Part shown: in pieces, positions 26,644 to 35,585 of the stretch
Numbering within the stretch: the stretch's first letter is position 1
Layout of the letters: every line of letters begins with the position of its first letter
Position numbers and translations under genes: made by a program
The notes under the pieces: generated by a model
What the model was told of the DNA's origin: nothing
Databases searched by the model: none
The model's input: only the letters and a program-made list of their open reading frames with translations
From: an uncultured Pirellulales bacterium
GTDB lineage: Bacteria; Planctomycetota; Planctomycetia; Pirellulales; Thermoguttaceae
Direction of reading: 5' to 3'
DNA length: 64,000 bases
NCBI GenBank assembly: GCA_938015445.1
Contig: CALLPE010000018.1
Span: 1-64,000, forward strand

Positions 26644-28716
26644 TTGTGCGGCATCGCTGGCGCTGTATGGACGCGGAGCGAATTGGCCGTTGAGCCGGAC
26701 GTGCTGCGCCGCATGATCGACCTGCTGCGCTGCCGTGGCCCAGACGGCGAAGGGATGTTCGTGCATCCGCTGGCCGAAGATGCGCGCTCAGCCATCTTTC
26801 ATCCACTGGCTGAAAACGCGGCATCGGATACGCAAACCGCGGGCTTGGATGCAAGTTCACCGTGTTCCGCTTCCAGCGCCAGTTCCGCCCCGCTTTCAAC
26901 AGGCATTGGTTGCATCCGCCCATGTGCCGCGCAGTCGGCTCCTGCGCTGGTTGGCGTCGCGCTGGGCCATCGGCGATTGGCGATCATCGACCGCCAGCAG
27001 GGGCGTCAGCCACATTGCAACGAAGACGGCACGGTATGGCTGGTCTGCAACGGGGAAATTTACAACTACCGGCAGTTGCGGGCCGGGTTGGAGGCCGCTG
27101 GACATCGCTTCCGCACTCGCAGCGATAGCGAAACCATCGTCCACCTGTACGAACACCACGGCACAGAGTTCCTTCAACATCTGGTGGGCATGTTCGCGCT
27201 GGCCCTGTGGGACTTCCGCAGCCGGCAACTGCTGCTTGCCCGCGACCGCTTGGGCCAGAAGCCGCTGGTGTATTGCCATCAGCCTGGGCGGCTGCTCTTC
27301 GCCAGCCAGCTCAAGGGGTTGCTGGCAGTGCCGGGCCTACGGCGGCAGATTGACCCGTGCGCCATCGACGCCTATCTGACGTACCAATACGTGCCGCATC
27401 CGCTGAGCATTTGCAGCGGCTGCCGCAAGCTGCCGCCCGGACATCTGGCCGTCTGGCACGACGATCGGTTGGAAGTCTGTCCTTATTGGCAGCCGGACGC
27501 TCTTGAGGAGGAAGTGCGCACCGCGCAACAGTACGCCGATCGTGTTCGCAGCGCCCTGACCGAAGCGGTCGCCAGCCAACTGGAAAGCGAAGTGCCGTTG
27601 GGGGTGCTTCTTTCGGGGGGTGTAGATTCGACGATCGTAGCGGGCTTGATGCGTCGGCTGGGCGTGGCGCCGCTGCGCAGCTTTACCATCAGCTTCGCCG
27701 AGCCGCAATACGACGAAAGCCGCTACGCCCGTGCAGTGGCTGCCCACTTCGGCACGGAACACCACGAGCAGCGCGTCGAGCCGCCGACAGCGGACTTGCT
27801 GGCGCAACTTGCCTGGCACTACGACGAACCACTGGCCGACAGTTCGGCATTGCCCACTTGGCAGCTCGCCCAGATGGCACGCCAGCACATCACCGTGGCG
27901 CTAAGCGGCGACGGTGGCGACGAGCTTTTCGCCGGCTATCAGCGCTACGCGGCGGTGCGGTTGGCTTGCTGGTGGCGACGACTTCCAGGGCGGCTGCGCG
28001 CAGCGTTGGGCGCTGTTTGCAGGAAAACGCTGCCAGCCGGTGCGTGTTTCAAGTCGCCGTGGCGGCGATTGTCGCGGTTGCTCTCTGCGATTGACCTGCC
28101 GGCTGAAGCGCAGTACTTGGATTGGGTGTCGGTCTTCAACCGCCCGACCCGAATTTGGTTGTACACGCCCGAATTCGCCGCAGCGGTAGCCGACTGCCAG
28201 CCGGAGCAGTTTCTGTGGCAGGCGTGGCGGCGCTTCGTTAAGCGCGACCCGCTGACGGCCGCCGCCCTGACCGACCTGATCACGTATCTACCGTGCGATT
28301 TGATGACCAAGGTCGATACAGCCACGATGGCCCACGGCTTGGAGTGCCGGCAGCCGTTTCTGGATCACCGGCTGGTGGAACTGGCCGCGGCCATGCCGAT
28401 CGAGCTGAAGTGGAGGAAATGGCGGGGCAAGCACATCTTGCGGGCGGCTTTTGGCGACCTGCTACCGCCGGTGGTGCGCCGTCGCCGCAAGATGGGTTTC
28501 GGAGTTCCGCTGGACCGGTGGTTCCGGGGCGAACTGGGACAGCTTGCCCGCCAGGTCTTGCTCGATCGCCGCAGCGTGCAGCGCGGCTATTTTCGCCCCC
28601 AGGCAATCGCCGAGCTGCTCGAGGCACACCGACAAAGCCGGGCCGAACACAGCCACCGCCTTTGGGCACTGCTAATGCTGGAGCTATGGCACCAGCAATG
28701 GGCCGATGCCAAATGA
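26644..28716 (+). CDS. asnB: Asparagine synthase (glutamine-hydrolysing)
   Basis: Converts aspartate, ATP and glutamine to asparagine, or an analogous amidation in cell-wall or polysaccharide synthesis. The 690-residue product begins at a TTG codon, forced because the catalytic Cys2 must follow the initiator (CGIAGAV). The glutaminase domain (about 1-260) has RGPDGEG, LGHRRLAIID and CNGEIYN. The synthetase domain (about 280-640) has the PP-loop LSGGVDSTIVAGL and ALSGDGGDELFAGYQRY. Residues 41-101 are an extra segment between RGPDGEG and LGHRRLA where most homologues have about 15-20 residues. It is Ser/Ala/Cys-rich and carries an internal near-duplicate (HPLAEDA, HPLAENA). No glycosyltransferases flank it. 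Confidence 0.9.
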   Translation: MCGIAGAVWTRSELAVEPDVLRRMIDLLRCRGPDGEGMFVHPLAEDARSAIFHPLAENAASDTQTAGLDASSPCSASSASSAPLSTGIGCIRPCAAQSAPALVGVALGHRRLAIIDRQQGRQPHCNEDGTVWLVCNGEIYNYRQLRAGLEAAGHRFRTRSDSETIVHLYEHHGTEFLQHLVGMFALALWDFRSRQLLLARDRLGQKPLVYCHQPGRLLFASQLKGLLAVPGLRRQIDPCAIDAYLTYQYVPHPLSICSGCRKLPPGHLAVWHDDRLEVCPYWQPDALEEEVRTAQQYADRVRSALTEAVASQLESEVPLGVLLSGGVDSTIVAGLMRRLGVAPLRSFTISFAEPQYDESRYARAVAAHFGTEHHEQRVEPPTADLLAQLAWHYDEPLADSSALPTWQLAQMARQHITVALSGDGGDELFAGYQRYAAVRLACWWRRLPGRLRAALGAVCRKTLPAGACFKSPWRRLSRLLSAIDLPAEAQYLDWVSVFNRPTRIWLYTPEFAAAVADCQPEQFLWQAWRRFVKRDPLTAAALTDLITYLPCDLMTKVDTATMAHGLECRQPFLDHRLVELAAAMPIELKWRKWRGKHILRAAFGDLLPPVVRRRRKMGFGVPLDRWFRGELGQLARQVLLDRRSVQRGYFRPQAIAELLEAHRQSRAEHSHRLWALLMLELWHQQWADAK

Positions 28717-29171
28717 GCCGGTGGGGGACAGGGATACATACAAGCTGTCACCAGTGCGGCAGCCAACGCGTTATCGGTCTATCTTGTTTACCTCGGTCAA
28801 GGCAAGATATGCTGAAGCCTACCGGTGACCGAAGGGACAGGGAAGGGGTGGGCTGCTGGCCGGCGGATCGGAAGCTACCTTGCAAGACAGGGTGCTGGCC
28901 GGGGAAAGCAGTGCGGTAGTGCCGTGGTGCATAAGCCTTTCAACGGCGGCGCCTTCGACTGCCAACTGGGCATGTCCGGCGGCTGGCCAAGCAGGGTCAG
29001 CCCCGTTACAAAGCCGGTCAATCCCGTACAATCGGAGCCTGGTTGTGGGGTAGACTTAGCTGCCGTGCCTTGGCATGACCTAGAGTTCATTACAGCACGT
29101 AGCCACAGCGCGCGAGTTGCACTTGGTGACAGTTCAAAGGTTGTAGGGCAGTCGATCGCAGGAGAACCAGC
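28717..29171. other. Intergenic gap before glgC
   Basis: About 455 bases between asnB and glgC. It must hold the glgC promoter. A TACAAT at about 29026 is a possible -10 element without a clear -35. No gene, terminator or repeat was recognised. Confidence 0.4.
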
Positions 29172-30434
29172 ATGAAGGATGTACTGGCTGTAATTCTCGC
29201 CGGGGGAAAGGGGTCGCGGCTGGAGCCGCTGACGCGCGATCGCGCCAAACCTGCCGTCCCCTTCGGAGGTGTGTATCGCATTATCGACTTTACGCTTTCC
29301 AATTGTATCAACAGCGGCCTGCGCAAAATGTTGGTGCTGACGCAATACAAGGCCATGAGCCTCGATCGGCACATCAGCCTTGGCTGGCGGCGCTTCCTGT
29401 GTCGCGAGTTGGGGGAGTTCATCGACGTAGTGCCCCCCCAGCAGCGCATCGACGAGCACTGGTATCAGGGCACGGCCGATGCCGTGTACCAGAACATCTA
29501 CACTATCGAAAAGGAACGCCCGCAGTATGTGGTGATTCTTTCCGGGGATCACATCTACAAGATGAACTACATGAACCTGGTGCGCAGCCACATGGATAAC
29601 AAGGCCGACCTGACCATCGCCGCTTTGCCCGTGGAACTGCACCAGGCCAGACAGTTCGGAGTGATGCAGGTCGACAGCAGCAGCCGGGTGGTGGGTTTCG
29701 AGGAGAAGCCGGCTCATCCCCAGCCCATACCCGGTGATCCGCAACATGCCTTGGCGTCGATGGGCATATACGTGTTTTCGGCGCGGTTTTTATTCGAGCA
29801 GTTGTGTTTGGACGCCACCCGGCCAGACAGCACTCACGACTTCGGCCGCGACGTCATACCGTCGGTCATCGGCACGCACCGGGTGTATGCATATCCGTTC
29901 ATGGACGAAAACCTCGACGAGAAAGGCACCAAGGCCACCTATTGGCGCGACGTGGGAACGGTAGACGCTTACTACGAGGCCAACATGGATTTGATCGCCG
30001 TCGATCCGCAGTTGAATCTGTACGATCAGCGTTGGCCGATCCGCACATATCAGCCCGACTTGCCACCGCCGAAGTTCGTCTTCGCCGAAAAAGGCCCCGG
30101 CGCCCGACGCGGCCAAGCGCTGGATAGCATGGTCTGCGCCGGGTGCATCATATCTGGTGGACAAGTGGAGCGGTCGATCCTCGGCCCCAACGTGCGGATC
30201 AACAGCTACGCCCAGGTAGAGGATTCGATTCTTTTCGAGGGCGTAAATGTCGGCCGGCACGCCAGGATACGCCGGGCGATAATCGACAAGGGGGTACAAA
30301 TCCCGCCGCATACGGAAATCGGCTACGACCCAGAACTAGACTTGGCCCGGGGCTTTGTCGTCACCGACAAAGGGGTAACAGTGATTCCAAAGAGCGAAGG
30401 GACCGAACGCTTTTTGGAAGAACCGTCCCGTTGA
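29172..30434 (+). CDS. glgC: Glucose-1-phosphate adenylyltransferase
   Basis: Makes ADP-glucose from ATP and glucose-1-phosphate, the committed step of glycogen synthesis. The 420-residue length is typical. The nucleotidyltransferase domain starts with [18 protein letters not shown] and continues with the activator/substrate loop [30 protein letters not shown] and the catalytic region [12 protein letters not shown]. The C-terminal third is a left-handed beta-helix with hexapeptide-like repeats ([20 protein letters not shown]). Start at ATG 29172 has AGGAG seven to eight bases upstream. It stands alone, without glgA, glgB or glgP nearby. Confidence 0.95.
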   Translation: MKDVLAVILAGGKGSRLEPLTRDRAKPAVPFGGVYRIIDFTLSNCINSGLRKMLVLTQYKAMSLDRHISLGWRRFLCRELGEFIDVVPPQQRIDEHWYQGTADAVYQNIYTIEKERPQYVVILSGDHIYKMNYMNLVRSHMDNKADLTIAALPVELHQARQFGVMQVDSSSRVVGFEEKPAHPQPIPGDPQHALASMGIYVFSARFLFEQLCLDATRPDSTHDFGRDVIPSVIGTHRVYAYPFMDENLDEKGTKATYWRDVGTVDAYYEANMDLIAVDPQLNLYDQRWPIRTYQPDLPPPKFVFAEKGPGARRGQALDSMVCAGCIISGGQVERSILGPNVRINSYAQVEDSILFEGVNVGRHARIRRAIIDKGVQIPPHTEIGYDPELDLARGFVVTDKGVTVIPKSEGTERFLEEPSR

Positions 30435-30879
30435 TACGCCCAGACCGCGGCGCGCAGCACCTGGGGCAGCCAATTTCCGCCCGGTCCGAGCCGCTGTCCT
30501 CCCCCCGGTAGGACCAACATGGTTGACCGGCACTTTGGTTGACTCGCAGCCTAATGTTTTAGCTGCATATTTGCACATTGTGATAATAAGCTGTGCCCGG
30601 GTAATTGCGTTGGTCAAGTGGGCTATGTAACTTTTCGGGCAGTGGATACAGATGTTGCGTGTGCTCCTGGCGGTGGGCGGTGTGGCAGCACGTGGCCAAC
30701 ATGGCGGCAGGCCGCTTGAAAGTGCGAGTTGCCGCGCGTATTGTAAAGTGATCCGTCTCGGCGAACCGACAAGCAGGGCTGTCCAGCCGAGCACGCTTGG
30801 TCGGTGGGATTGGCGACTCGTGGCCGCGGCGTGTGGGAAGGGTCTGTTTGTTCAAGTTCTGTCTTAATAAGGTGTTACG
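30435..30879. other. Intergenic gap before ilvB
   Basis: About 445 bases between glgC and ilvB. I looked for a leader peptide rich in branched-chain residues and for a T-box and saw neither. No gene is supported. Confidence 0.4.
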
Positions 30880-32676
30880 GTGAGCACTGTTTTCAGTTCC
30901 GCAATCTCCGATTCATCGTCCTCTGGAGCGACTCAGGCCCGACCGCAAACCGGGGCCGAAATAGTTGTGCAATCGCTTGTAAACCACGGCGTGGACACGA
31001 TTTTCGCTTATCCGGGCGGGGCCAGCATTCCGCTGCATCAGGCGCTGACGCGGTATCGGGACAAGATTCGAGTTATTTTGCCGCGGCACGAACAAGGCGG
31101 CGGATTCGCCGCCCAAGGCTATGCGCGCAGTACGGGCAAGATTGGGGTTTGCATGGCCACCAGCGGCCCCGGGGCGACCAATTTCGTCACGCCCATCGCC
31201 GACGCGAAACTCGATAGCGTCCCGCTGCTGGCGATTACCGGTCAGGTGAACACCGCGGTCATCGGCACCGACGCCTTTCAAGAAACCCCCATCGTCGAGG
31301 TCTGTCGCAGTGTCACCAAGCACCATTATCTGGTGACCGACGTGAAAGACATCGCCCGCGTTATGCGCGAAGCCTTCTATGTGGCCACCACGGGCCGGCC
31401 GGGGCCGGTGCTGATAGACCTTCCCAAGAATGTGCAGACCGCCCAAACGATACCAGACTACGAAGCGCCGATGAACCTGCCCGGCTATCGCCTTGGCCAA
31501 CAACGTGCCAAGCCGGAGGATATCGAGCAATTGGCGGCGATGATCCGTCGGTCCAAGCGTCCGATGATAGTCGCTGGCGGTGGCGTGATTCGGGCTAACG
31601 CTAGCAACGAGTTGCGTACTTTGGTCAAAAAAACCCGTATTCCCGTGGCCATGACGCTGATGGGGCTGGGGGCGTTTCCCGGCGACGACCCGTTGTCGCT
31701 CGACATGCTGGGCATGCACGGCAGCGTTTACGCCAACTACGCGGTGGACAACGCCGATTTGCTGATTGGGCTGGGCATGCGCTTCGACGATCGGGTGACC
31801 GGCAAAGTGTCGGAATTTGCGCCGCGGGCGAAGATCGTACACATTGACATCGACCCCTCGGAGATAAACAAGATAAAACGGGCCGACTTGGCCATTTGCG
31901 GCGACGTGAAACACGCCCTGGCCGAGCTTAATCAAATCGTCGAGCCGCCCGAAGACCTCTCGGAGTGGCACCGTAAGGTGGCCGCTTGGAAGCACGACGA
32001 ACCATTCACCTACGACCGCGATTTCCCCGGCATCCTACCGCAGCACGCCATCAGCGAGCTGTGGCGGCTGACGCGCGACAAAGACGTGATCATCACCACC
32101 GGCGTCGGCCAGCATCAGATGTGGACCGCCCAGTATTACAAGTTCCGCGAGCCGCGCCGGTTGCTGTCCAGCGGGGGGCTGGGCACGATGGGCTTCGGCC
32201 TGCCGGCGGCCGCCGGCGCAAAGGCCGCCTTCCCGGAGCGCCTGGTCATCGACATCGACGGCGACGGCAGCCTGCTGATGAACATCCAGGAAATGGCCAC
32301 CTGCTACTGCGAAAAACTGCCGGTCAAAGTGATGCTGCTTAACAACATGCACCTGGGCATGGTCGTGCAGTGGGAAGACCGCTTCCACGCTGCCAACCGG
32401 GCGCACACCTACCTGGGGTCGATCGACGATCCGGAAGCGATCGGTTTGGGCAACGGCATCAGCCCGGAGCATCGCTATCCCGATTTCGTGGCCATTGCCA
32501 AAGGGTTCCACTGGGAAGCGCGCCAGGTTTCGCAGAAGTCGGAGCTGGTTCCTGCGCTGGAAGACATGATAAACTCGCCCGCGCCTTTTTTGGTGGACGT
32601 GCAGGTGCCATATCAAGAGCACGTATTGCCGATGATCCCGGCAGGCATGACTGTCAGGGACCTGATAAAAAGATAG
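30880..32676 (+). CDS. ilvB: Acetolactate synthase, large (catalytic) subunit
   Basis: Thiamine-diphosphate enzyme that condenses pyruvate to acetolactate, the first common step of valine, leucine and isoleucine synthesis. The 598-residue product starts at GTG 30880 with AAGGTG upstream. Landmarks are the catalytic Glu71 in PRHEQGGGFAAQGYAR, ATSGPGATNFVTPIADA, the Phe-Gln active-site region GTDAFQETPI, the TPP motif beginning GDGSLLMNIQEMAT and the helix NNMHLGMVVQWEDRF. The first 25 residues are a Ser-rich extension before the conserved TGAEIVVQSL. No ilvN/ilvH regulatory subunit follows; downstream is a restriction-modification pair, so the small subunit must be elsewhere. Confidence 0.95.
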   Translation: MSTVFSSAISDSSSSGATQARPQTGAEIVVQSLVNHGVDTIFAYPGGASIPLHQALTRYRDKIRVILPRHEQGGGFAAQGYARSTGKIGVCMATSGPGATNFVTPIADAKLDSVPLLAITGQVNTAVIGTDAFQETPIVEVCRSVTKHHYLVTDVKDIARVMREAFYVATTGRPGPVLIDLPKNVQTAQTIPDYEAPMNLPGYRLGQQRAKPEDIEQLAAMIRRSKRPMIVAGGGVIRANASNELRTLVKKTRIPVAMTLMGLGAFPGDDPLSLDMLGMHGSVYANYAVDNADLLIGLGMRFDDRVTGKVSEFAPRAKIVHIDIDPSEINKIKRADLAICGDVKHALAELNQIVEPPEDLSEWHRKVAAWKHDEPFTYDRDFPGILPQHAISELWRLTRDKDVIITTGVGQHQMWTAQYYKFREPRRLLSSGGLGTMGFGLPAAAGAKAAFPERLVIDIDGDGSLLMNIQEMATCYCEKLPVKVMLLNNMHLGMVVQWEDRFHAANRAHTYLGSIDDPEAIGLGNGISPEHRYPDFVAIAKGFHWEARQVSQKSELVPALEDMINSPAPFLVDVQVPYQEHVLPMIPAGMTVRDLIKR

Positions 32677-32762
32677 TCCGGCGGTGAGCGGGCGGCCGCG
32701 GGGGGCAAGCTCTGGGGCAGAAGTGCTCGTGGCCCACCGCACGCGCCCGGCGAGACTGAACC

Positions 32763-33716
32763 ATGCTTATCGAGCGATACGAGATCGCCGATCATTTCGA
32801 CCTGGCGGAACACGTGGTGCTGTACGCTGGCGATTGCCTGGATTTGCTTCGCAGTGTTCCCAATGCTTCGGTGCAGCTTGTGGTCACCTCGCCGCCGTAC
32901 AACATCGGCAAGCAGTACGAGCGCCGGCTGGAGCTGGACGTTTATCTGCGTCAGCAGGCACAGGTAATTGCCGAGTGCGTGCGGATATTGGCCCCGCAGG
33001 GAAGCATCTGCTGGCAGGTGGGCAATTACGTTCATAAGGGAGCAATAGTCCCGTTGGATGCTGTGCTTTACCCGGTTTTCAGCCAACTGGGTCTGAAGAT
33101 GCGCAACCGCATCATCTGGCACTTCGAGCACGGGCTGCATTGCGGGCGTCGTTTTTCGGGCCGATACGAAACCATCGTATGGTTCACCAGGTCAGATCAA
33201 TACGTATTCAATTTGGACGCTGTTCGCGTGCCGCAGAAGTACCCAGGAAAAAAGCACTTCAAAGGCCCTAAAGTAGGACAGTATTCGTGCCATCCGCTGG
33301 GGAAAAACCCCGGCGATGTGTGGATCATCCCCAACGTGAAGAGCAATCATGTCGAAAAGACAGACCATCCTTGCCAATTCCCCGTGGAGCTTGTCGAACG
33401 GCTAGTGTTGGCGCTGTCGAACGAAGGCGACTGGGTATTGGACCCGTTCGTGGGCACGGGGACGACTATCATCGCAGCCATTCGTCACGGCCGCCGGGGC
33501 GCCGGGGCTGAGTTGGTTCCGGCGTATGTCGAGATCGCCCGGCAGCGCATCGGCCAGCAGTTGCAAGGCACGCTGCGCACGCGCCCGATGTACCGCCCGG
33601 TGTACGACCCGACCCAGGCCGGCAAACGATTGACCGTTGCCCCATGGCAAAAACGCCAAGGTGAAATGCCTTTACTCGACAATGACTCTGCTACCAGCGA
33701 CGGACGCTGCCAATGA
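32763..33716 (+). CDS. Type II DNA methyltransferase, probable N4-cytosine, BglII-type system
   Basis: Modification enzyme of 317 residues. Motif IV is TSPPYNIGK at 42-50; the SPPY form is typical of N4-cytosine methylases. Motif I is DPFVGTGTT near 227-235. The order places it in the beta class. Other landmarks are ICWQVGNYVHKGAI and WIIPNVKSNHVEKTDHPCQFP, the latter being the usual stretch that precedes motif I. The stop overlaps the start of the next gene by four bases (ATGA), and that gene encodes a BglII-family endonuclease. The pair is therefore a classic compact type II unit inserted between ilvB and a histidine kinase. The methylase reading frame is intact even though the endonuclease frame is broken. 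AGATCT, the BglII site, does occur in this window (for example at 22861 and 49433). Confidence 0.9.
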   Translation: MLIERYEIADHFDLAEHVVLYAGDCLDLLRSVPNASVQLVVTSPPYNIGKQYERRLELDVYLRQQAQVIAECVRILAPQGSICWQVGNYVHKGAIVPLDAVLYPVFSQLGLKMRNRIIWHFEHGLHCGRRFSGRYETIVWFTRSDQYVFNLDAVRVPQKYPGKKHFKGPKVGQYSCHPLGKNPGDVWIIPNVKSNHVEKTDHPCQFPVELVERLVLALSNEGDWVLDPFVGTGTTIIAAIRHGRRGAGAELVPAYVEIARQRIGQQLQGTLRTRPMYRPVYDPTQAGKRLTVAPWQKRQGEMPLLDNDSATSDGRCQ

Positions 33717-34323
33717 GGATCGTTGGCCAGTACTCACATCTGAATGGGTATGAATACTTGCTTGTTCATAAGCCTCGTCTGTGGGATGAGGTGCAAGCAG
33801 TGATTGCTGCCGTTGACGCCCACCAATGCAAAGTAAAGAAATCTAGGGAGAAAACAAAGCATGGCAAAGTGTTGTATAGCCCGGTTTACATGAACAAGCA
33901 ATTCCGTGATTTGTTTCGGCAGAAGGGCTGGCAAGAGAGGCGGGTGCGCTATTGGGTAACGAGCGACGAACGGCTCATCCGTAAGACCCTTGCTATGCCC
34001 GAAGAAGACCAGAAAAGGACGATTGAAGAAGCTGGTCATAAACCCATATATAGCTACAACCAAACTGACTTTGTGAAAGACCGGGTGGCCGCGGAAGTTC
34101 AATTCGGAAAGTACGCCTTCGTCGCTTACGACCTTTCGTCAAGCATTTGGCTTTCTACGTTGGGGATGTCATAGATGTAGGCGTGGAGATTCTTCCCTGT
34201 AAAAACCTCCAAAGCGAGATGAGTTCCGGCGTGCCCTACTACGAAGGCGAACTGTACAACCTGGTTCGCCAAGGTCGCGGAGTGCCCGCAGTACCGCTAG
34301 TCTTGCTGGGAGTGGGCCCATGA
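33713..34323 (+). pseudogene. BglII-family restriction endonuclease broken by a one-base frameshift
   Basis: Frame 1 from ATG 33713 encodes 153 residues ending at 34174 and shows the BglII-like core, including SYNQTDFVKDRVAAEVQFGKYAFVAYDL with the EVQ triplet that matches the ExQ of the BglII active site. Homology stops at codon DL (34130-34135). It resumes at 34141 in another frame as KHLAFYVGDVIDVGVEILPC and runs through SSGVPYYEGELYNLVRQGR and GVPAVPLVLLGVGP to a TGA at 34321. Adding one T to the TTT at 34134-34136 restores DLFVKHLAF, the sequence expected for the family, and one continuous protein of about 203 residues. It is either a true inactivating mutation or a homopolymer sequencing error. 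The translation start overlaps the methylase stop. Confidence 0.85.
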
Positions 34324-34498
34324 ACCGGCGGGCAATTACAAGCAGCGTTAGCCGAAAATGCGTTCCAAGTGCGCGACCTTAAGCACCTATCACTGGTCGC
34401 CCCCTGCACCGACGTCGGTCAGCACATTGTTTATGGGAACCCAGCGTCTTGTTGCCAGCGCCGCACTGTGGCCAAGTTGTCGGCGTCACCCAAATCGC

Positions 34499-35410
34499 TC
34501 AACGTGCGGGCAGCGTCACCTCGAACACCGCGCCCGAGCCGGACTGACGGTCCAGCAGGCGTATTTTGCCTTTTAGTCGCCGCAGCAGATTGCGGACGAT
34601 ATACAATCCCAGCCCGGTGCCGCGCTTCTCGCGTTCCAGTTCCGAGCCGAGCCGCACAAAGCGGCCGAAGATTTTTCGCCGCATCTTTGGCGGGATGCCG
34701 CGGCCGTTATCGGCTATGCGGACGACCACGTTCCCGCGAGCATCGCGCCGCAGCAGCACATCGACCTGGGGTTGGGGGGCGGCGTACTTGACGGCGTTGT
34801 CCAGCAGGTTGCGAAAGATGACATCCAGGTCCATCCGCGGCGCACGCACAACGCACGGCTCCAACTCGAAGTTGACCGACTCCACTGGCACCCGATAACT
34901 CATGCACACCGATGCGGCACAGTCGCGCAGCAGGTTCGACAAATCCACCTCTTCGGCTTGTCCGGGCGGCAAGGGCGATTCGCTGCGGCCGGCAGCGAGC
35001 ATTTGGTCGATCAGCCGGTCAAGCCTGTCGAGGTCTTCCAGCATCGAGCGATAAAAAGCTGCCTGTTCCTCCTGCGATACGCAGTGACGGCTGAGCGTCT
35101 GCAAGTATAGCTTCATCGAGGCGATAGGCGACTTCAGTTCATGGGTGACGCTGTCGATGAAGTTCGACTGTCGGCGGCTAAGGTTGATGGCCTTGATCGT
35201 CAGTATCAGATAGATCACCACCCCGACCAATAATAGCAAAATGAACGTTGCCCCCAGCGGCAGCAGCACCCAATACAACACCGAAAGCTCCGCGCTTTCC
35301 AGCGCGCCAAAGACCGACAGCAGTACCCAGCCCACCGTCAACACGATCAGCAAAACGATCATCACGATCGCCAGCGTGATGGGCAGACTGAGTGAGCGTG
35401 TGCCAGTCAT
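34499..35410 (-). CDS. Membrane sensor histidine kinase
   Basis: A 303-residue two-component sensor kinase. Two membrane helices (about 10-35 and 46-72) are separated by only about ten residues, so it has almost no external sensing domain and may detect an intramembrane or partner signal. The phosphoacceptor is His90 in SVTHELKSPIASMKLYLQTL. The ATPase domain shows NLLDNAVKYA (N box), DNGRGIPPKM (G1) and GTGLGLYIVRNLL (G2). There is no HAMP domain. No response-regulator gene is adjacent, so it is an orphan in this window. The start at 35410 lacks a strong Shine-Dalgarno but is immediately before the first helix. Confidence 0.88.
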   Translation of the reverse strand: MTGTRSLSLPITLAIVMIVLLIVLTVGWVLLSVFGALESAELSVLYWVLLPLGATFILLLLVGVVIYLILTIKAINLSRRQSNFIDSVTHELKSPIASMKLYLQTLSRHCVSQEEQAAFYRSMLEDLDRLDRLIDQMLAAGRSESPLPPGQAEEVDLSNLLRDCAASVCMSYRVPVESVNFELEPCVVRAPRMDLDVIFRNLLDNAVKYAAPQPQVDVLLRRDARGNVVVRIADNGRGIPPKMRRKIFGRFVRLGSELEREKRGTGLGLYIVRNLLRRLKGKIRLLDRQSGSGAVFEVTLPAR

Positions 35411-35585
35411 ATTTCAGCAGTCACTTGCGCTTAGGCAGTCGGTCATTATTCGGCGAGCGGCCTTTCGCCAGCGCTCGAACTGGGTACTTGATCTGGGTAA
35501 GAGCGGTACTCAGCGGCCGGCCGGTTACGCCGCAGGTCATCGGTTTACCTTTGCGATTAAAGGCTCAATCTTGCTGATAAAACGC

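Noticed and set aside
28875-29747. Long open frame on the - strand opposite the start of glgC
   Set aside because: It lies antisense to the conserved glgC coding sequence and has no recognisable domain; long antisense frames are common in high-GC genes.
30913-31995. 360-codon open frame on the - strand opposite ilvB
   Set aside because: Shadow of a strongly conserved gene; composition is typical of an antisense frame (His/Gln/Arg-rich).
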